DNA from: Lysobacteraceae bacterium
GTDB taxonomy: Bacteria > Pseudomonadota > Gammaproteobacteria > Xanthomonadales > Xanthomonadaceae
DNA length: 64,000 nt
Direction: 5' to 3'
NCBI GenBank assembly: GCA_023954075.1
Contig: JAMLIV010000018.1
Location: 1-64,000 of the forward strand
Shown in pieces: positions 41,562-50,920 of the stretch. The position numbers were made by a program, and so were the translations under genes. The notes under the pieces are model-generated. The model saw nothing but the letters and a program-made list of their open reading frames with translations. It was not told the origin of the DNA and searched no databases. Each line of letters opens with the position of its first letter. Position 1 is the first letter of the stretch.

Positions 41562-43691
41562 ATGCCACCCAGGATCACCCTGACCTTGGCGCTGTCCTCG
41601 CTGCTGCTCGCCGCCTGTGGCGGTTCCAGCAACAGCGACCGCGCCGTGCCGACTTCACCCTCGAACAACAACAACGGCAACCCCGTCACCGGCGTGCTGA
41701 CCGCGCGCTTCGACCCCACCAACGCGGTGCTGCCGCTGCCGAACAACCTGCTGCTGTCGGGCACCACCGACCTCACGCTGAACCCGCCGGTGGCCAATCC
41801 GAACAACTATGGCGATCCGACCGTGGCGATCGGCACGCTGGACGGCTGGAGCACGGTGGGTCCGATGTCCACCAGCTTCAACGCCAAGCCGGACGTGGCG
41901 TCGGTGGTTCCGGGACAGAGCGTGCGCATCTTCGAAGTCTCGCTGACCGGGCCCGGCGGTGGCACCACCAACATCGTGCGCGAACTCGCCGGCGGTGCCG
42001 AATTCGTCACCGCGCTGGCACCCAGCGATGCCAGCGGACGCACCCTGGCCATCATCCCCACCAAGCCGCTGCAGCAGCTCACTTCCTATCTGGTGGTGCT
42101 GACCGACGGCATCCGCGATGCCGGCGGCAACGACGCCACGCCCGACCAGACCTATTTCCTCTCCAAGCGCGCCTCGCCGCTGTGCGTCGGCGGCCAGAGC
42201 ACCGAGCCCCTGCTGCCTGCGGCCACGGCCTGCGCGCTGGAGCCGCTGCGCCAGCTCACCAACTCGCACCTGGCGGTGGCCAATGCCGCCGGCATCGCGC
42301 GCGACAAGGTGGTGCTGAGCTGGGTCTTCACCACCCAGAGCATCACCCCGGTGATGCAGGCGGTGCGCTCGGTGACAGAGCCCGGCCAGGTGCAGCTGGC
42401 GAACAGCGGCCTGACCACGGCGGCTGCGGGCCTGCCGCCGATTGCCGACATCCATATCGGCACGCTGACCGTGCCCTATTACCTCTCGGCGCCGAGCAGC
42501 GCCAACCCGACCGCGCCGCTGACTGCCTTCTGGAAGGCCGCGCCCGGTGCCTACGTGCCGCCCTTCAACGCTGCGGGCCTGAGCCCGGCGTCGACCAACA
42601 TCACCTTCGCCAACCCGTTCCCGGTCAAGACCAGCGACGTCACGATTCCGGTGCTGGCCACGATCCCGAACGCGGCGTCGGGTCGCAGCAGGCCGGCCAG
42701 CGGCTGGCCGGTGGTGATCTTCCAGCATGGCATCACCGGCAACCGCACCCACGCGCTGGCGGTGTCGGCCACGCTGGCGGCGCAGGGCTTCGCGGTAGTC
42801 GCCATCGACCTGCCGTTGCACGGCCTGCCGCCGGAAAGCCCGTTCGCGATCGGCAACACGCCGTTCGGCGCGGTCGCCTCGGAGCGCACCTTCAACGTCG
42901 ACTACGTCGACAACGGCACCGGCGCACCCGGGCCGGACGGCGTTCCGGACGCCTCCGGCACGCATTTCATCAATCTCGCCTCGCTCCTGACCTCGCGTGA
43001 CAACCTGCGCCAGGCGGTGGCCGATCTCTTCGTGCTGACCGCGTCGATCCCGCGGATTGACCTCGACGGCAACGGCACGGGGGATTTCGATTCCTCCAAC
43101 ATCCAGTTCGTCGGCCTGTCGCTGGGCGCGATGGTCGGCACCTCGTTCCTGGCGCTGGAGCCCAACGTCAACGTCGGCCTGCTGTCGGCACCGGGCGGCG
43201 GAATCGCGCGCCTGCTCGACGGCTCCGCCTCGTTCGGTCCGCGCATCCGCGCCGGTCTGGCCGCGTCGGGCGTGCAGGCCGGAACCCCGACCTACGACAG
43301 CTTCATGGGTGCGGCCCAGCAGGTGATCGACGCCATCGATCCGATCAACTATGGCTACGCCTCGGCGCAGAACGCCATCCTCCTGCACGAGATCGTCGGC
43401 GGCGGCTCCAACCTGCCCGATCAGGTCGTTCCCAACAGCGTGCCTGGCGCGCCGCTCGCGGGCACCGATCCGCTGATCCGCGCGCTGGGCCTCACCACCC
43501 TCACCCAGACCACGCAGGCCGCCAACGGCATCCGCGGCGTGGTGCGTTTCACCGCAGGCGAACACGCTTCGCTGATCAGCCCGACGGCACCGGCGGTCAC
43601 TGCCGAAATGCAGGGCCAGATGGCCAGCCTGCTGGTCAGCGGTGGCGCTGCGGTACTGATCCAAGACACTTCCGTCATCCGCGCGCAGTAA
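41562..43691 (+). CDS. Lipase/esterase lipoprotein (VolA-like, alpha/beta hydrolase)
   Basis: The 709-residue protein has a lipoprotein signal (LTLALSSLLLAACGG) and an N-terminal domain of the bacterial virulence-factor lipase type (ARFDPTNAVLPLPNNLLLSGT, about residues 50-70). The hydrolase part contains VVIFQHGITGNRTHALAVSATLA (oxyanion region, about 388-410) and the nucleophile elbow FVGLSLGAMVG (GxSxG, about 524-532). Family members such as Vibrio VolA are surface-exposed lysophospholipases that release fatty acids for uptake. It lies first in a five-gene set with DUF1302, DUF1329, a YCF48-type protein and an RND transporter. Start: ATG 41562 with AGGAA upstream. Confidence 0.88.
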   Translation: MPPRITLTLALSSLLLAACGGSSNSDRAVPTSPSNNNNGNPVTGVLTARFDPTNAVLPLPNNLLLSGTTDLTLNPPVANPNNYGDPTVAIGTLDGWSTVGPMSTSFNAKPDVASVVPGQSVRIFEVSLTGPGGGTTNIVRELAGGAEFVTALAPSDASGRTLAIIPTKPLQQLTSYLVVLTDGIRDAGGNDATPDQTYFLSKRASPLCVGGQSTEPLLPAATACALEPLRQLTNSHLAVANAAGIARDKVVLSWVFTTQSITPVMQAVRSVTEPGQVQLANSGLTTAAAGLPPIADIHIGTLTVPYYLSAPSSANPTAPLTAFWKAAPGAYVPPFNAAGLSPASTNITFANPFPVKTSDVTIPVLATIPNAASGRSRPASGWPVVIFQHGITGNRTHALAVSATLAAQGFAVVAIDLPLHGLPPESPFAIGNTPFGAVASERTFNVDYVDNGTGAPGPDGVPDASGTHFINLASLLTSRDNLRQAVADLFVLTASIPRIDLDGNGTGDFDSSNIQFVGLSLGAMVGTSFLALEPNVNVGLLSAPGGGIARLLDGSASFGPRIRAGLAASGVQAGTPTYDSFMGAAQQVIDAIDPINYGYASAQNAILLHEIVGGGSNLPDQVVPNSVPGAPLAGTDPLIRALGLTTLTQTTQAANGIRGVVRFTAGEHASLISPTAPAVTAEMQGQMASLLVSGGAAVLIQDTSVIRAQ

Positions 43692-43706
43692 GCCAGGAGC
43701 TCTCCC

Positions 43707-45659
43707 ATGATCCCTATGCACAAGACCTCCCGCGCGGCACGCACGCCTCTGGCGCTGGCCATCGCCGGTGCCATCGCGATGGCGCTCCAGCCGGCCGCGG
43801 CCTTCGACTTCAGCCGCGGCGAACTTTCCGGCTCGCTCGACACCATCGTGTCCTTCGGTGCTTCCTGGCGTGCCGAGGACCCATCCGAAGATCTGCTGGC
43901 CAAGTCCTATATCGATCCGACCATCGTCGCCCAGATCAGCGCACTCACCGCCGCCGGCCGCTACCTGGACGCCCAGGCGCTGCAGGTCGCGGCGAATGGC
44001 CGCTTCTCGGCCAACCGCGATGACGGCAACATCAAGTACGAGAAGGGCGACGTGATTTCCAATGCGCTCAAGCTCACCTCGGAACTGTCGCTCAACTGGC
44101 GCGACTCCGGTGCGTTTGCCCGCGCCACGTACTTCTACGACTTCGAGAACGCCGACCGCAGCGACCTCACCCGCGAGGCCAAGGACCTGATCGGCGAACG
44201 CTTCCGCCTGCTGGATGCCTTCGTCTACCACAACTTCAGCTACGGCGAGGCCGGCACCGGCACGGTGCGCCTGGGTCGCCAGGTGGTGAGCTGGGGCGAG
44301 AGCACCTTCATCCAGAACGGCATCAATGTCATCAACCCGTTCGACCTGTCCGCCCTGCGCGTGGCCGGTGCGGAGCTGAAGGAAGCCTACCTGCCGGTCG
44401 ATTCGATCTGGGCCTCGTTCTCCCTCACCGAAAAGCTCTCGCTCGAAGCGCTTTACCTGTTCGAGTTCGAGGAGGTGGAAATCGACGCCTCGGGCACCTA
44501 CTTTTCCGCCAACGACTTCGCCTCGCCGGGTGGCGAGTACGTGATGCTGAACTTCGGCACCGTGCCGCAGCCGGTCAACAACCCCTCGCTGTACCGCAGC
44601 ACCTGTTACAACGGTACCGCGGGCTACGCCAACAGCGACCTGTTTGCCGACTACAGCGCGCGTTACGGCGCGGCGACCGCCATGCAGCTGATCGGTGCCG
44701 GCTGCGCGGCGGCCTTTCCGCGCAGCCCCAACAACAACGCCAAGGACAGCGGCCAGTACGGTGCCGCGCTGCGCTACTACTCCGACTGGTTCAACGGCAC
44801 CGAGTTCGGCCTCTACTACCTGCGCTACCACAGCCGCCTGCCGCTCATTTCGGGCATCTCGGTCGTCAACACCGCGCCCAACTCGGGCAGCTATTTCCTC
44901 GAGTATCCGGAAGGCATCGACCTCTACGGCCTGTCCTGGAGCACTTCGCTGCCCGGCGGCATCGCCTTCCAGGGCGAGCTGAGCTACCGGCCGAACATGC
45001 CGCTGCAGGTGGATGACGTGGAGCTGCTGTTCGCCGGCCTGACCCCGCTCAACGCGGTGATCCCGCAGCCGGCGCTGCGTTTCTCCAGCCAGCTGGGCGA
45101 GTACGGGCCCGGCGAGTACATCCGCGGCTGGGAAAAGCACAAGGTCAGCCAGATCCAGTCGACCTTCACCAAGATGTTCGGCCCGGGCAACTTCCTGGGT
45201 GCCGACCAGATCGCCGTGGTGGGCGAAATCGGTGCCACCAACGTCTGGGATTTCCCGGATGCGTCCCAGCTGCGTTACGAGGGCGAAGGCACCGACACCG
45301 GCGGCGGTTATGCCATCGATACGGGCTACCTGCGCAATCCGGCCAGGACTGCGGGCGGCTTCCCCACGGCCTTCAGCTGGGGCTATCGCGTAGCGGCACG
45401 CGCCGAGTACCCCGGCGCCTTCGGCGGCTCCATCAACCTGGCACCGCGCATCGCCTTCAACCACGACGTCAACGGTACCACCCCGGGTCCCGGCGGCAAC
45501 TTCCTGGAGGGGCGCAAATCGGGCACGCTGGGCGTCGAGGCGAGCTACATGCAGCGCTGGAGCCTCGACTTGAGCTATACCATTTTCAGCGGCGGCAAGC
45601 CTTACAACCAGATCTACGACCGCGATTTCTACTCGCTCGTGGCCAAATACTCGTTCTGA
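43707..45659 (+). CDS. DUF1302 family outer-membrane protein
   Basis: The 650-residue protein has a signal peptide ending near LQPAAAFDFSRGELSGSLDTIVSFG. The rest is rich in alternating aromatic/polar strands with YFYDF, RLGRQVVSWGESTFIQNGINVINPFDLSALRV (the DUF1302 signature, about residues 190-220) and a final Phe after YSLVAKYSF, typical of outer-membrane beta-barrels. DUF1302 genes are almost always followed by DUF1329, as here. Start: ATG 43707, 15 bp after the lipase, with GGAG upstream. No substrate is known; lipid or other hydrophobic cargo is inferred from the neighbours. Confidence 0.88.
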   Translation: MIPMHKTSRAARTPLALAIAGAIAMALQPAAAFDFSRGELSGSLDTIVSFGASWRAEDPSEDLLAKSYIDPTIVAQISALTAAGRYLDAQALQVAANGRFSANRDDGNIKYEKGDVISNALKLTSELSLNWRDSGAFARATYFYDFENADRSDLTREAKDLIGERFRLLDAFVYHNFSYGEAGTGTVRLGRQVVSWGESTFIQNGINVINPFDLSALRVAGAELKEAYLPVDSIWASFSLTEKLSLEALYLFEFEEVEIDASGTYFSANDFASPGGEYVMLNFGTVPQPVNNPSLYRSTCYNGTAGYANSDLFADYSARYGAATAMQLIGAGCAAAFPRSPNNNAKDSGQYGAALRYYSDWFNGTEFGLYYLRYHSRLPLISGISVVNTAPNSGSYFLEYPEGIDLYGLSWSTSLPGGIAFQGELSYRPNMPLQVDDVELLFAGLTPLNAVIPQPALRFSSQLGEYGPGEYIRGWEKHKVSQIQSTFTKMFGPGNFLGADQIAVVGEIGATNVWDFPDASQLRYEGEGTDTGGGYAIDTGYLRNPARTAGGFPTAFSWGYRVAARAEYPGAFGGSINLAPRIAFNHDVNGTTPGPGGNFLEGRKSGTLGVEASYMQRWSLDLSYTIFSGGKPYNQIYDRDFYSLVAKYSF

Positions 45660-45681
45660 TCGCAGCCCAAGGAGTGCACAC

Positions 45682-47043
45682 ATGACCTTCCGTACCCGTA
45701 CCACCTTGGCTGTCGTTGTCGGCATGGCGTTTGCTACCGGCAGCGTGTTCGCGGCCGTGGACGCCGGCCAGGCGGGCAAGCTGGGCAAGGAACTGACGCC
45801 GATCGGCGCGACCAAGGCCGGCAATGCCGCAGGAACCATTCCGGCATGGGAAGGCGGCATCACCAGCCCGCCGGCCAACTACGTCCAGGGCAAGTTCCAC
45901 CCCGATCCCTTCGCCGCGGACAAGCCGCTGTTCTCGATCACCCAGGCCAACTACAAGGAACATGCCGATCAGCTGACCGAAGGCCAGAAGAGCATGTTCG
46001 CCAAGTACGCGACGTTCCGGATGGATGTCTATCCGACGCGCCGCTCGGCCTCGTTTCCCAAGCGCACTTACGAGTACACCATCAAGAACGCCACCACGGC
46101 CAGGCTGAGCGAGGACCTCAACGGCGTGCTCGACGCCGCCGAGGGCATCCCGTTCCCGATTCCGCAGAATGGTTCCGAAATCATCTGGAACCACAAGATG
46201 AAGTACAAGGGCATCAGCGCCGCGCGCTGGACCAACCTCGCCCCGGTGACCGCCGCTGGCCAGTTCAACATGGTCAAGATCCGCGAGGAGTTCATGGGGC
46301 TGTACTACAAGCCCGGCAACACCATCGCCGACATCAACAACGTGCTGCTCTACTTTTACCAGTCGGTGGAAGCGCCGGCGCGCCTCGCCGGCCAGGTGCT
46401 GCTGGTGCACGAAAGCCTCAACCAGGCGATCCAGCCGCGCAAGGCGTGGGTGTACAACCCCGGCCAGCGCCGCGTGCGCCTGGCACCCAACGTGGCCTAC
46501 GACAACCCCGGAACGGCCTCCGACGGTCTGCGCACCTCGGACATGACCGACATGTTCAACGGCTCGCTGGACCGCTACGACTTCAAGCTCGTCGGCAAGC
46601 AGGAAATGTACGTTCCCTACAACTCGTACCGGCTGAAGAGTTCCGGTGCCAAGCTGTCGGAGATCATCAAGCGCAACCACATCAACCCGGACTACCTGCG
46701 CTACGAGCTGCACCGGGTCTGGGTGGTGGACGCCACGCTCAAGCCGGGCAAGCGCCACATCAATCCTCGCCGCACCTTCTACGTGGACGAGGACAGCTGG
46801 CAGATCCTGGTGCTGGACCACTACAACGCCCAGGGCCAGGTGTGGCGCTACTCGGAGGCACCGGCGATCAACTACTACGAAGTGCCGGTGTTCTGGACCG
46901 CGATGGAAAACAGCCACGACCTGCAGTCCGGCCGCTACCTCGCCACCGGCGTGGACAACGAGGACTCCCCTGCGGACTTCTCGTTCCAGTCCTCGCTCGA
47001 GAACTTCACTCCGCAGGCGCTGCGTACCCGCGGCGTGCGTTGA
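45682..47043 (+). CDS. DUF1329 family secreted protein (LolB-like fold family)
   Basis: The 453-residue protein has a signal peptide ending at VFAAVDAGQ. DUF1329 hallmarks include LGKELTPIGATKAGNAAGTIPAWEGGI near residues 32-58, HPDPFAADKPLFSITQANY and RHINPRRTFYVDEDSWQILVLDHYNAQGQVWRY near 355-390. The family is thought to have a LolB-like lipoprotein-carrier fold, suggesting lipid binding in the periplasm or at the outer membrane. AAGGAG precedes the ATG. A terminator with a T-run follows the stop, separating it from the YCF48 gene by 178 bp. Confidence 0.9.
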   Translation: MTFRTRTTLAVVVGMAFATGSVFAAVDAGQAGKLGKELTPIGATKAGNAAGTIPAWEGGITSPPANYVQGKFHPDPFAADKPLFSITQANYKEHADQLTEGQKSMFAKYATFRMDVYPTRRSASFPKRTYEYTIKNATTARLSEDLNGVLDAAEGIPFPIPQNGSEIIWNHKMKYKGISAARWTNLAPVTAAGQFNMVKIREEFMGLYYKPGNTIADINNVLLYFYQSVEAPARLAGQVLLVHESLNQAIQPRKAWVYNPGQRRVRLAPNVAYDNPGTASDGLRTSDMTDMFNGSLDRYDFKLVGKQEMYVPYNSYRLKSSGAKLSEIIKRNHINPDYLRYELHRVWVVDATLKPGKRHINPRRTFYVDEDSWQILVLDHYNAQGQVWRYSEAPAINYYEVPVFWTAMENSHDLQSGRYLATGVDNEDSPADFSFQSSLENFTPQALRTRGVR

Positions 47044-47066
47044 TCCACTCGCAGTCTCCGTGCTCC

Positions 47067-47104
47067 CGTCAGCCGTGTCCGCAAGGCGCGGCTGACGGCG
47101 TTTT
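47067..47104 (+). terminator. Rho-independent terminator after DUF1329 gene
   Basis: CGTCAGCCG (47067-47075) and CGGCTGACG (47089-47097) form a 9-bp perfect stem with a 13-nt loop, followed by GCG and TTTT (47101-47104). It lies 23 bp after the DUF1329 stop, so the lipase-DUF1302-DUF1329 genes are one unit and the YCF48-RND pair likely a second or read-through unit. Confidence 0.8.
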
Positions 47105-47221
47105 CACGGCGGGCAATACCGTGAATCGGCCCCTTGCCTGCCGCGTACCAGTAGCGGCACCATGCGATCAGGGCCGATGCCGGCAGAACCGGCACGGCGA
47201 ATGCCCAGGGGAGGGTTGTCC

Positions 47222-48319
47222 ATGCAAGTGATCCGAATCGTCTCGCGGCGCGTCGCGCTGGCCGTGCTCGGCGTCAGCCTGGCGGCGTCAGCATCAGCCG
47301 CCGAGCCCTTGCACAGCGAAATGATGCCGCTCGCGGTCAGCCGGGGCCTGATCCTTGACCTGGCTGAGGCGGCTTCGCGCGCCGTGGCCGTGGGAGATCG
47401 CGGCCAGATTCTCGTGTCCGAGAGCCGCACCGAATGGCGCCAGGTCGCCGACGTGCCCACCCGCGCCACGCTGACGGCGGTGGCAGCCGTGGGCGATGCG
47501 GTCTGGGCCGTCGGGCACGACGGCACCATCCTCGCCAGCCGCGATGGCGGCCTGAGCTGGGTGCTGCAGCGCGAAGACGTGCTCGACACCGGTCCCGATG
47601 CGGCGTTCGATCCGCGCCAGGGCGTGCCGCTGCTCGACATCCTCATGCTCGACACCGACCGCGGGTTTGCCGTCGGTGCCTATTCGCAGCTGTTGCGCAC
47701 CACCGATGGCGGTGCGTCGTGGCAGTTCGTATCCACCGCATCCGATGCTCCCGAAGCCGATCCCGTGGATCAGGGCGGGGCGGTAGGAGACGAAGACAAC
47801 TGGACGCTGTCCGATGCGGATCTGGCCATGGGCGATGTGAGCGATCCGCACTTCAACGCCATCGCCCGCACCGGCAGCGGCGCGCTCCTGATCGTGGGCG
47901 AGCGCGGCTCGGCATTCCGCTCGCGCGATGGTGGCGACACCTGGGAGCGCACCGAGCTGCCCTACGGCGGCTCGATGTTCGGCCTGATCGGCTACGAGGG
48001 TGAGCATGCGCTCGCGTTCGGCATGCGCGGCAACGTGTTCGAGACCCACGACCTGGGCGAGAGCTGGAGTGCCATCGAGACCGGCACCGATCTGAGCCTG
48101 ATGGGCGGCGCGGCGCGGGGCGAGGGCGGCTTCGTGCTGGTGGGCGCGAACGGCATCGTTGTCCTGCGCGACGGGGCAGGCGAGGCCGTCACCAATCAGG
48201 TCTATGCCAACGCGGCGCATGAAACCCCGGTTCTGGCGGCGGTTCTCGCGCGCGCCAACCGCAGTCTGGTGGTATCCGGTGACAAGGGCGTGGACCAGTT
48301 TGCGCCACGCAGGCAATAA
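47222..48319 (+). CDS. YCF48/BNR-type beta-propeller protein
   Basis: The 365-residue protein has a signal peptide (RRVALAVLGVSLAASASAAEP). The mature part is a propeller of repeated DGG.SW motifs: SRDGGLSWVLQRED, TTDGGASWQFV, SRDGGDTWERTEL and THDLGESWSAIET. Such domains resemble the photosystem II assembly factor HCF136/YCF48 and sialidase-type propellers, and in many bacteria sit directly before an RND transporter next to DUF1302/DUF1329. A role as an accessory periplasmic scaffold is inference. Start: ATG 47222 with GGAGGG upstream. The RND gene begins 18 bp after its stop. Confidence 0.88.
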   Translation: MQVIRIVSRRVALAVLGVSLAASASAAEPLHSEMMPLAVSRGLILDLAEAASRAVAVGDRGQILVSESRTEWRQVADVPTRATLTAVAAVGDAVWAVGHDGTILASRDGGLSWVLQREDVLDTGPDAAFDPRQGVPLLDILMLDTDRGFAVGAYSQLLRTTDGGASWQFVSTASDAPEADPVDQGGAVGDEDNWTLSDADLAMGDVSDPHFNAIARTGSGALLIVGERGSAFRSRDGGDTWERTELPYGGSMFGLIGYEGEHALAFGMRGNVFETHDLGESWSAIETGTDLSLMGGAARGEGGFVLVGANGIVVLRDGAGEAVTNQVYANAAHETPVLAAVLARANRSLVVSGDKGVDQFAPRRQ

Positions 48320-48337
48320 GCAGGGGAGCAAGCAATC

Positions 48338-50836
48338 ATGGCGCATGGCGGCAACGTGGAAGCAGGCCCGATCACCCGGGCGCTGGAAAGCCTCATCTTT
48401 GGCGCGCGGCCGGTGGTGCTGGCGATATTCGCCATCGTCACGGTCATCGCGCTGGTCCTGGCCAGCCAGCTGCGCGTGGACGCGGGGTTCAAGAAACAGA
48501 TCCCGCTGGAACACGAGTACATGCAGACCTTCCTCGACTACGAGGCGGACTTCGGCGGTGCCAACCGCGTGCTGGTCGCGCTGATGGCGCGCGATGGCCA
48601 GGACATGTTCACGCCGGGGTTCTTCACCGCGCTGGAGGGCCTCACCTCCGAGGTCATGGCGATCGACGCCACCGACAACGCCCGGGTGCGCTCGCTCTTC
48701 ACCCCCAACGTGCGTTTCGTGGAGGTGGTGGAAGACGGTTTCGCCGGCGGCAACGTCATTCCCAACGAGTTCAGCGCCGAGCACGCGACGGACGAGAGCT
48801 TCGAGACCATCCGCAGCAACATCGTCAAGGCCGGCATCGTCGGCCGCCTGGTCGCCAAGGACTGGTCCGGCGCGATGATCTGGGCCGACCTCATCCCGGA
48901 AAGCGAGGTCAACAAGATCGACTACCAGGACATCGCCGCCCAGTTCGAGGCGCTGCGCGGCAAGTACGAGGCCCAGGGCTATGACGTGCGCATCATCGGC
49001 TTCGCCAAGATGGTCGGCGACATCAGCGACGGCGCGCGTTCGGTGATCCTCTTCTTTTTCCTGACCGTGGCCTTCACCTGGCTGCTGCTGTTCCTGTATT
49101 CGACCTCGGCCAAGCTCGCGAGCCTGACCGTGTTCGCCTCCCTCGTCGCGGTGGTCTGGATGCTCGGCGCGCTGCGCCTCATGGGCTTCGGCATCGATCC
49201 GATGAACATGCTCACGCCCTTCCTCATCTTCGCCATCGCGGTTTCGCACGGCGAGCAGATGATCAACCGCTTCCGCGGCGAGCTGTTCTTCGGCGGCCTG
49301 GAAGACGGCACCGTCGACGAGTTGCGCCAGCGCCAGGGCGTGGATTCACTCACCGCCGCGCGCGCCGCCTTCCGCATGCTGCTCATCCCCGGTGCCGTGG
49401 CCCTCATCGCCGGCTGCATCGGCTTTGCCACCATCCTGATGATCCCGATCCGGATCATCTTCGAGCTGGCCATCACCGCCACCGTGGGCGTGGCCCTCAC
49501 GCTCCTGACCGATCTCATCCTGCTGCCGGTGCTGCTGTCCTATACCCGCCTGCGCAACATGGAGCGCAAGCGCGAGTACCGCCTGCGCCAGCTCACCCGC
49601 TTCGACGTGATCTGGGCCTTCCTCACCCGCTTCAGCAAGCCCATCCCGGCCGCCATCATCATCCTGATCGGCGTGACGACCTGGTGGTTCGCCGAGGACT
49701 ATGGCGACAAGGTGATGGTCGGCGATGCCCAGGAAGGCGTGGCCGAGCTGCGCCCCGAGGCGCGCTACAACCAGGACGCGCGCGCCATCACCGAAAAATT
49801 TGCGCTCGGCGTGGACATCCTCAACGTCATCGTGGAAGGCCGCCCGGACGCCTGCACCATGAGCTATCCCACCATGGAACTGGTGGACCGCTTCGCCTGG
49901 CACCTGACCAACGTGCCGGGCGTGCAGCAGGTCATCACCCTGCCCATGGCCGCCAAGCTGGTCAACGCGGGCTGGAACGATGGCGCGATCAAGTGGCGCG
50001 TGCTGCCGCGCGATTCGGATTCGCTGCGCCTGGCCACGCAGGGCTTCGAGACCGATTCGGGCCTGCTCAACTCCGACTGCTCGGCGATGCCGGTCACCGC
50101 CTTCCTGTCCGACCACCGCGCCGAAACCATCGACCGCGTCGTTGCCTCCGTCAAGGATTTCCGCGAGGCGAACGGTGCCTGGCACGAAGGCGTGAACCTG
50201 CGCGAGCAGCTTGCCGCCGAGGCGCAGAAGGCCGAGGAAGCGGGCGAAGCCTTCACCAGCGATGCGGTCAACCTGCGCCTTGCCACCGGCAACATCGGCG
50301 TGATGGCCGCCACCAACGACACCGTGCGCGCGGTCGAGCAGCACATGCTGCTGTTCCTCTACGCCGCCGTGTTCCTGATGTGCCTGATCAGCTTCCGCAA
50401 TCCGCTGGCGGCGCTGTGCATCGTGCTGCCGCTGGTGCTGGTGACCGAGCTGGGCCACTCGCTCATGGTCGAGCTCGACATCGGCATGAAGGTCAACACG
50501 CTTACCGTGGTGGCGCTGGGCGTGGGTATCGGCGTGGACTATGCGATCTACATCTTCGCCCGCATGCGCGAATCGCTGCGCCAGGGCAAGACCGTGTCCG
50601 AGTCCTACTTCATCGCGCTCAAGACCACCGGCATCGCGATTTTCTACACCGCGCTGACGCTGGCCGTGGGCGTGGCCATGTGGATCTTCTCGGATCTGAA
50701 ATTCCAGGCCGACATGGGCGTGATGCTGACCTTCATGTTCGTGGTCAACATGATCGCCGCGATCATCTTCTTGCCGGCCCTGTGCCGCTGGCTGCTGCGC
50801 CCGTTCGAGAAGGACACCTTCAAGCCGCAGCTTTGA
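48338..50836 (+). CDS. RND superfamily (MMPL-type) transporter
   Basis: The 832-residue inner-membrane protein has the RND layout of 12 helices: one near residue 25-45, a periplasmic loop (about 46-230), a five-helix block (about 235-400), a second loop and a C-terminal five-helix block (about 660-820). Typical motifs are LTPFLIFAIAVSHGEQMINRFRGE and VALGVGIGVDYAIYIFARMRESLRQGKTVSES. It resembles MMPL and hopanoid/lipid RND pumps more than multidrug AcrB, as it is shorter. With the YCF48 protein it closes the envelope set. No membrane-fusion protein or TolC is adjacent, consistent with lipid-type RNDs. Confidence 0.92.
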   Translation: MAHGGNVEAGPITRALESLIFGARPVVLAIFAIVTVIALVLASQLRVDAGFKKQIPLEHEYMQTFLDYEADFGGANRVLVALMARDGQDMFTPGFFTALEGLTSEVMAIDATDNARVRSLFTPNVRFVEVVEDGFAGGNVIPNEFSAEHATDESFETIRSNIVKAGIVGRLVAKDWSGAMIWADLIPESEVNKIDYQDIAAQFEALRGKYEAQGYDVRIIGFAKMVGDISDGARSVILFFFLTVAFTWLLLFLYSTSAKLASLTVFASLVAVVWMLGALRLMGFGIDPMNMLTPFLIFAIAVSHGEQMINRFRGELFFGGLEDGTVDELRQRQGVDSLTAARAAFRMLLIPGAVALIAGCIGFATILMIPIRIIFELAITATVGVALTLLTDLILLPVLLSYTRLRNMERKREYRLRQLTRFDVIWAFLTRFSKPIPAAIIILIGVTTWWFAEDYGDKVMVGDAQEGVAELRPEARYNQDARAITEKFALGVDILNVIVEGRPDACTMSYPTMELVDRFAWHLTNVPGVQQVITLPMAAKLVNAGWNDGAIKWRVLPRDSDSLRLATQGFETDSGLLNSDCSAMPVTAFLSDHRAETIDRVVASVKDFREANGAWHEGVNLREQLAAEAQKAEEAGEAFTSDAVNLRLATGNIGVMAATNDTVRAVEQHMLLFLYAAVFLMCLISFRNPLAALCIVLPLVLVTELGHSLMVELDIGMKVNTLTVVALGVGIGVDYAIYIFARMRESLRQGKTVSESYFIALKTTGIAIFYTALTLAVGVAMWIFSDLKFQADMGVMLTFMFVVNMIAAIIFLPALCRWLLRPFEKDTFKPQL

Positions 50837-50871
50837 GCACCGCAGACGGCACAGACCCATCGCCGCGCGTT

Positions 50872-50900
50872 CGCGCCCCCGCCCACGGCGCGGGGGCGCG
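50872..50900. terminator. Bidirectional hairpin between RND and MTIP genes
   Basis: CGCGCCCCCGC (50872-50882) pairs perfectly with GCGGGGGCGCG (50890-50900) around a 7-nt loop. It lies between convergent genes and lacks a T-run, so it may stop transcription in both directions only moderately. Confidence 0.55.
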
Positions 50901-50920
50901 ACGGCACTGACGTGGCCGGT

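Noticed and set aside
41655..45878. A 1,407-codon open frame on the minus strand
   Set aside because: It runs antisense to the lipase and DUF1302 genes; long antisense frames are common in high-GC DNA, the composition is low-complexity (Arg/Ala/Gly/Val) and it has no domain pattern.
41562..50836. Classic multidrug RND efflux operon
   Set aside because: The transporter is short (832 residues) with no periplasmic adaptor or TolC; neighbours are lipase, DUF1302 and DUF1329.
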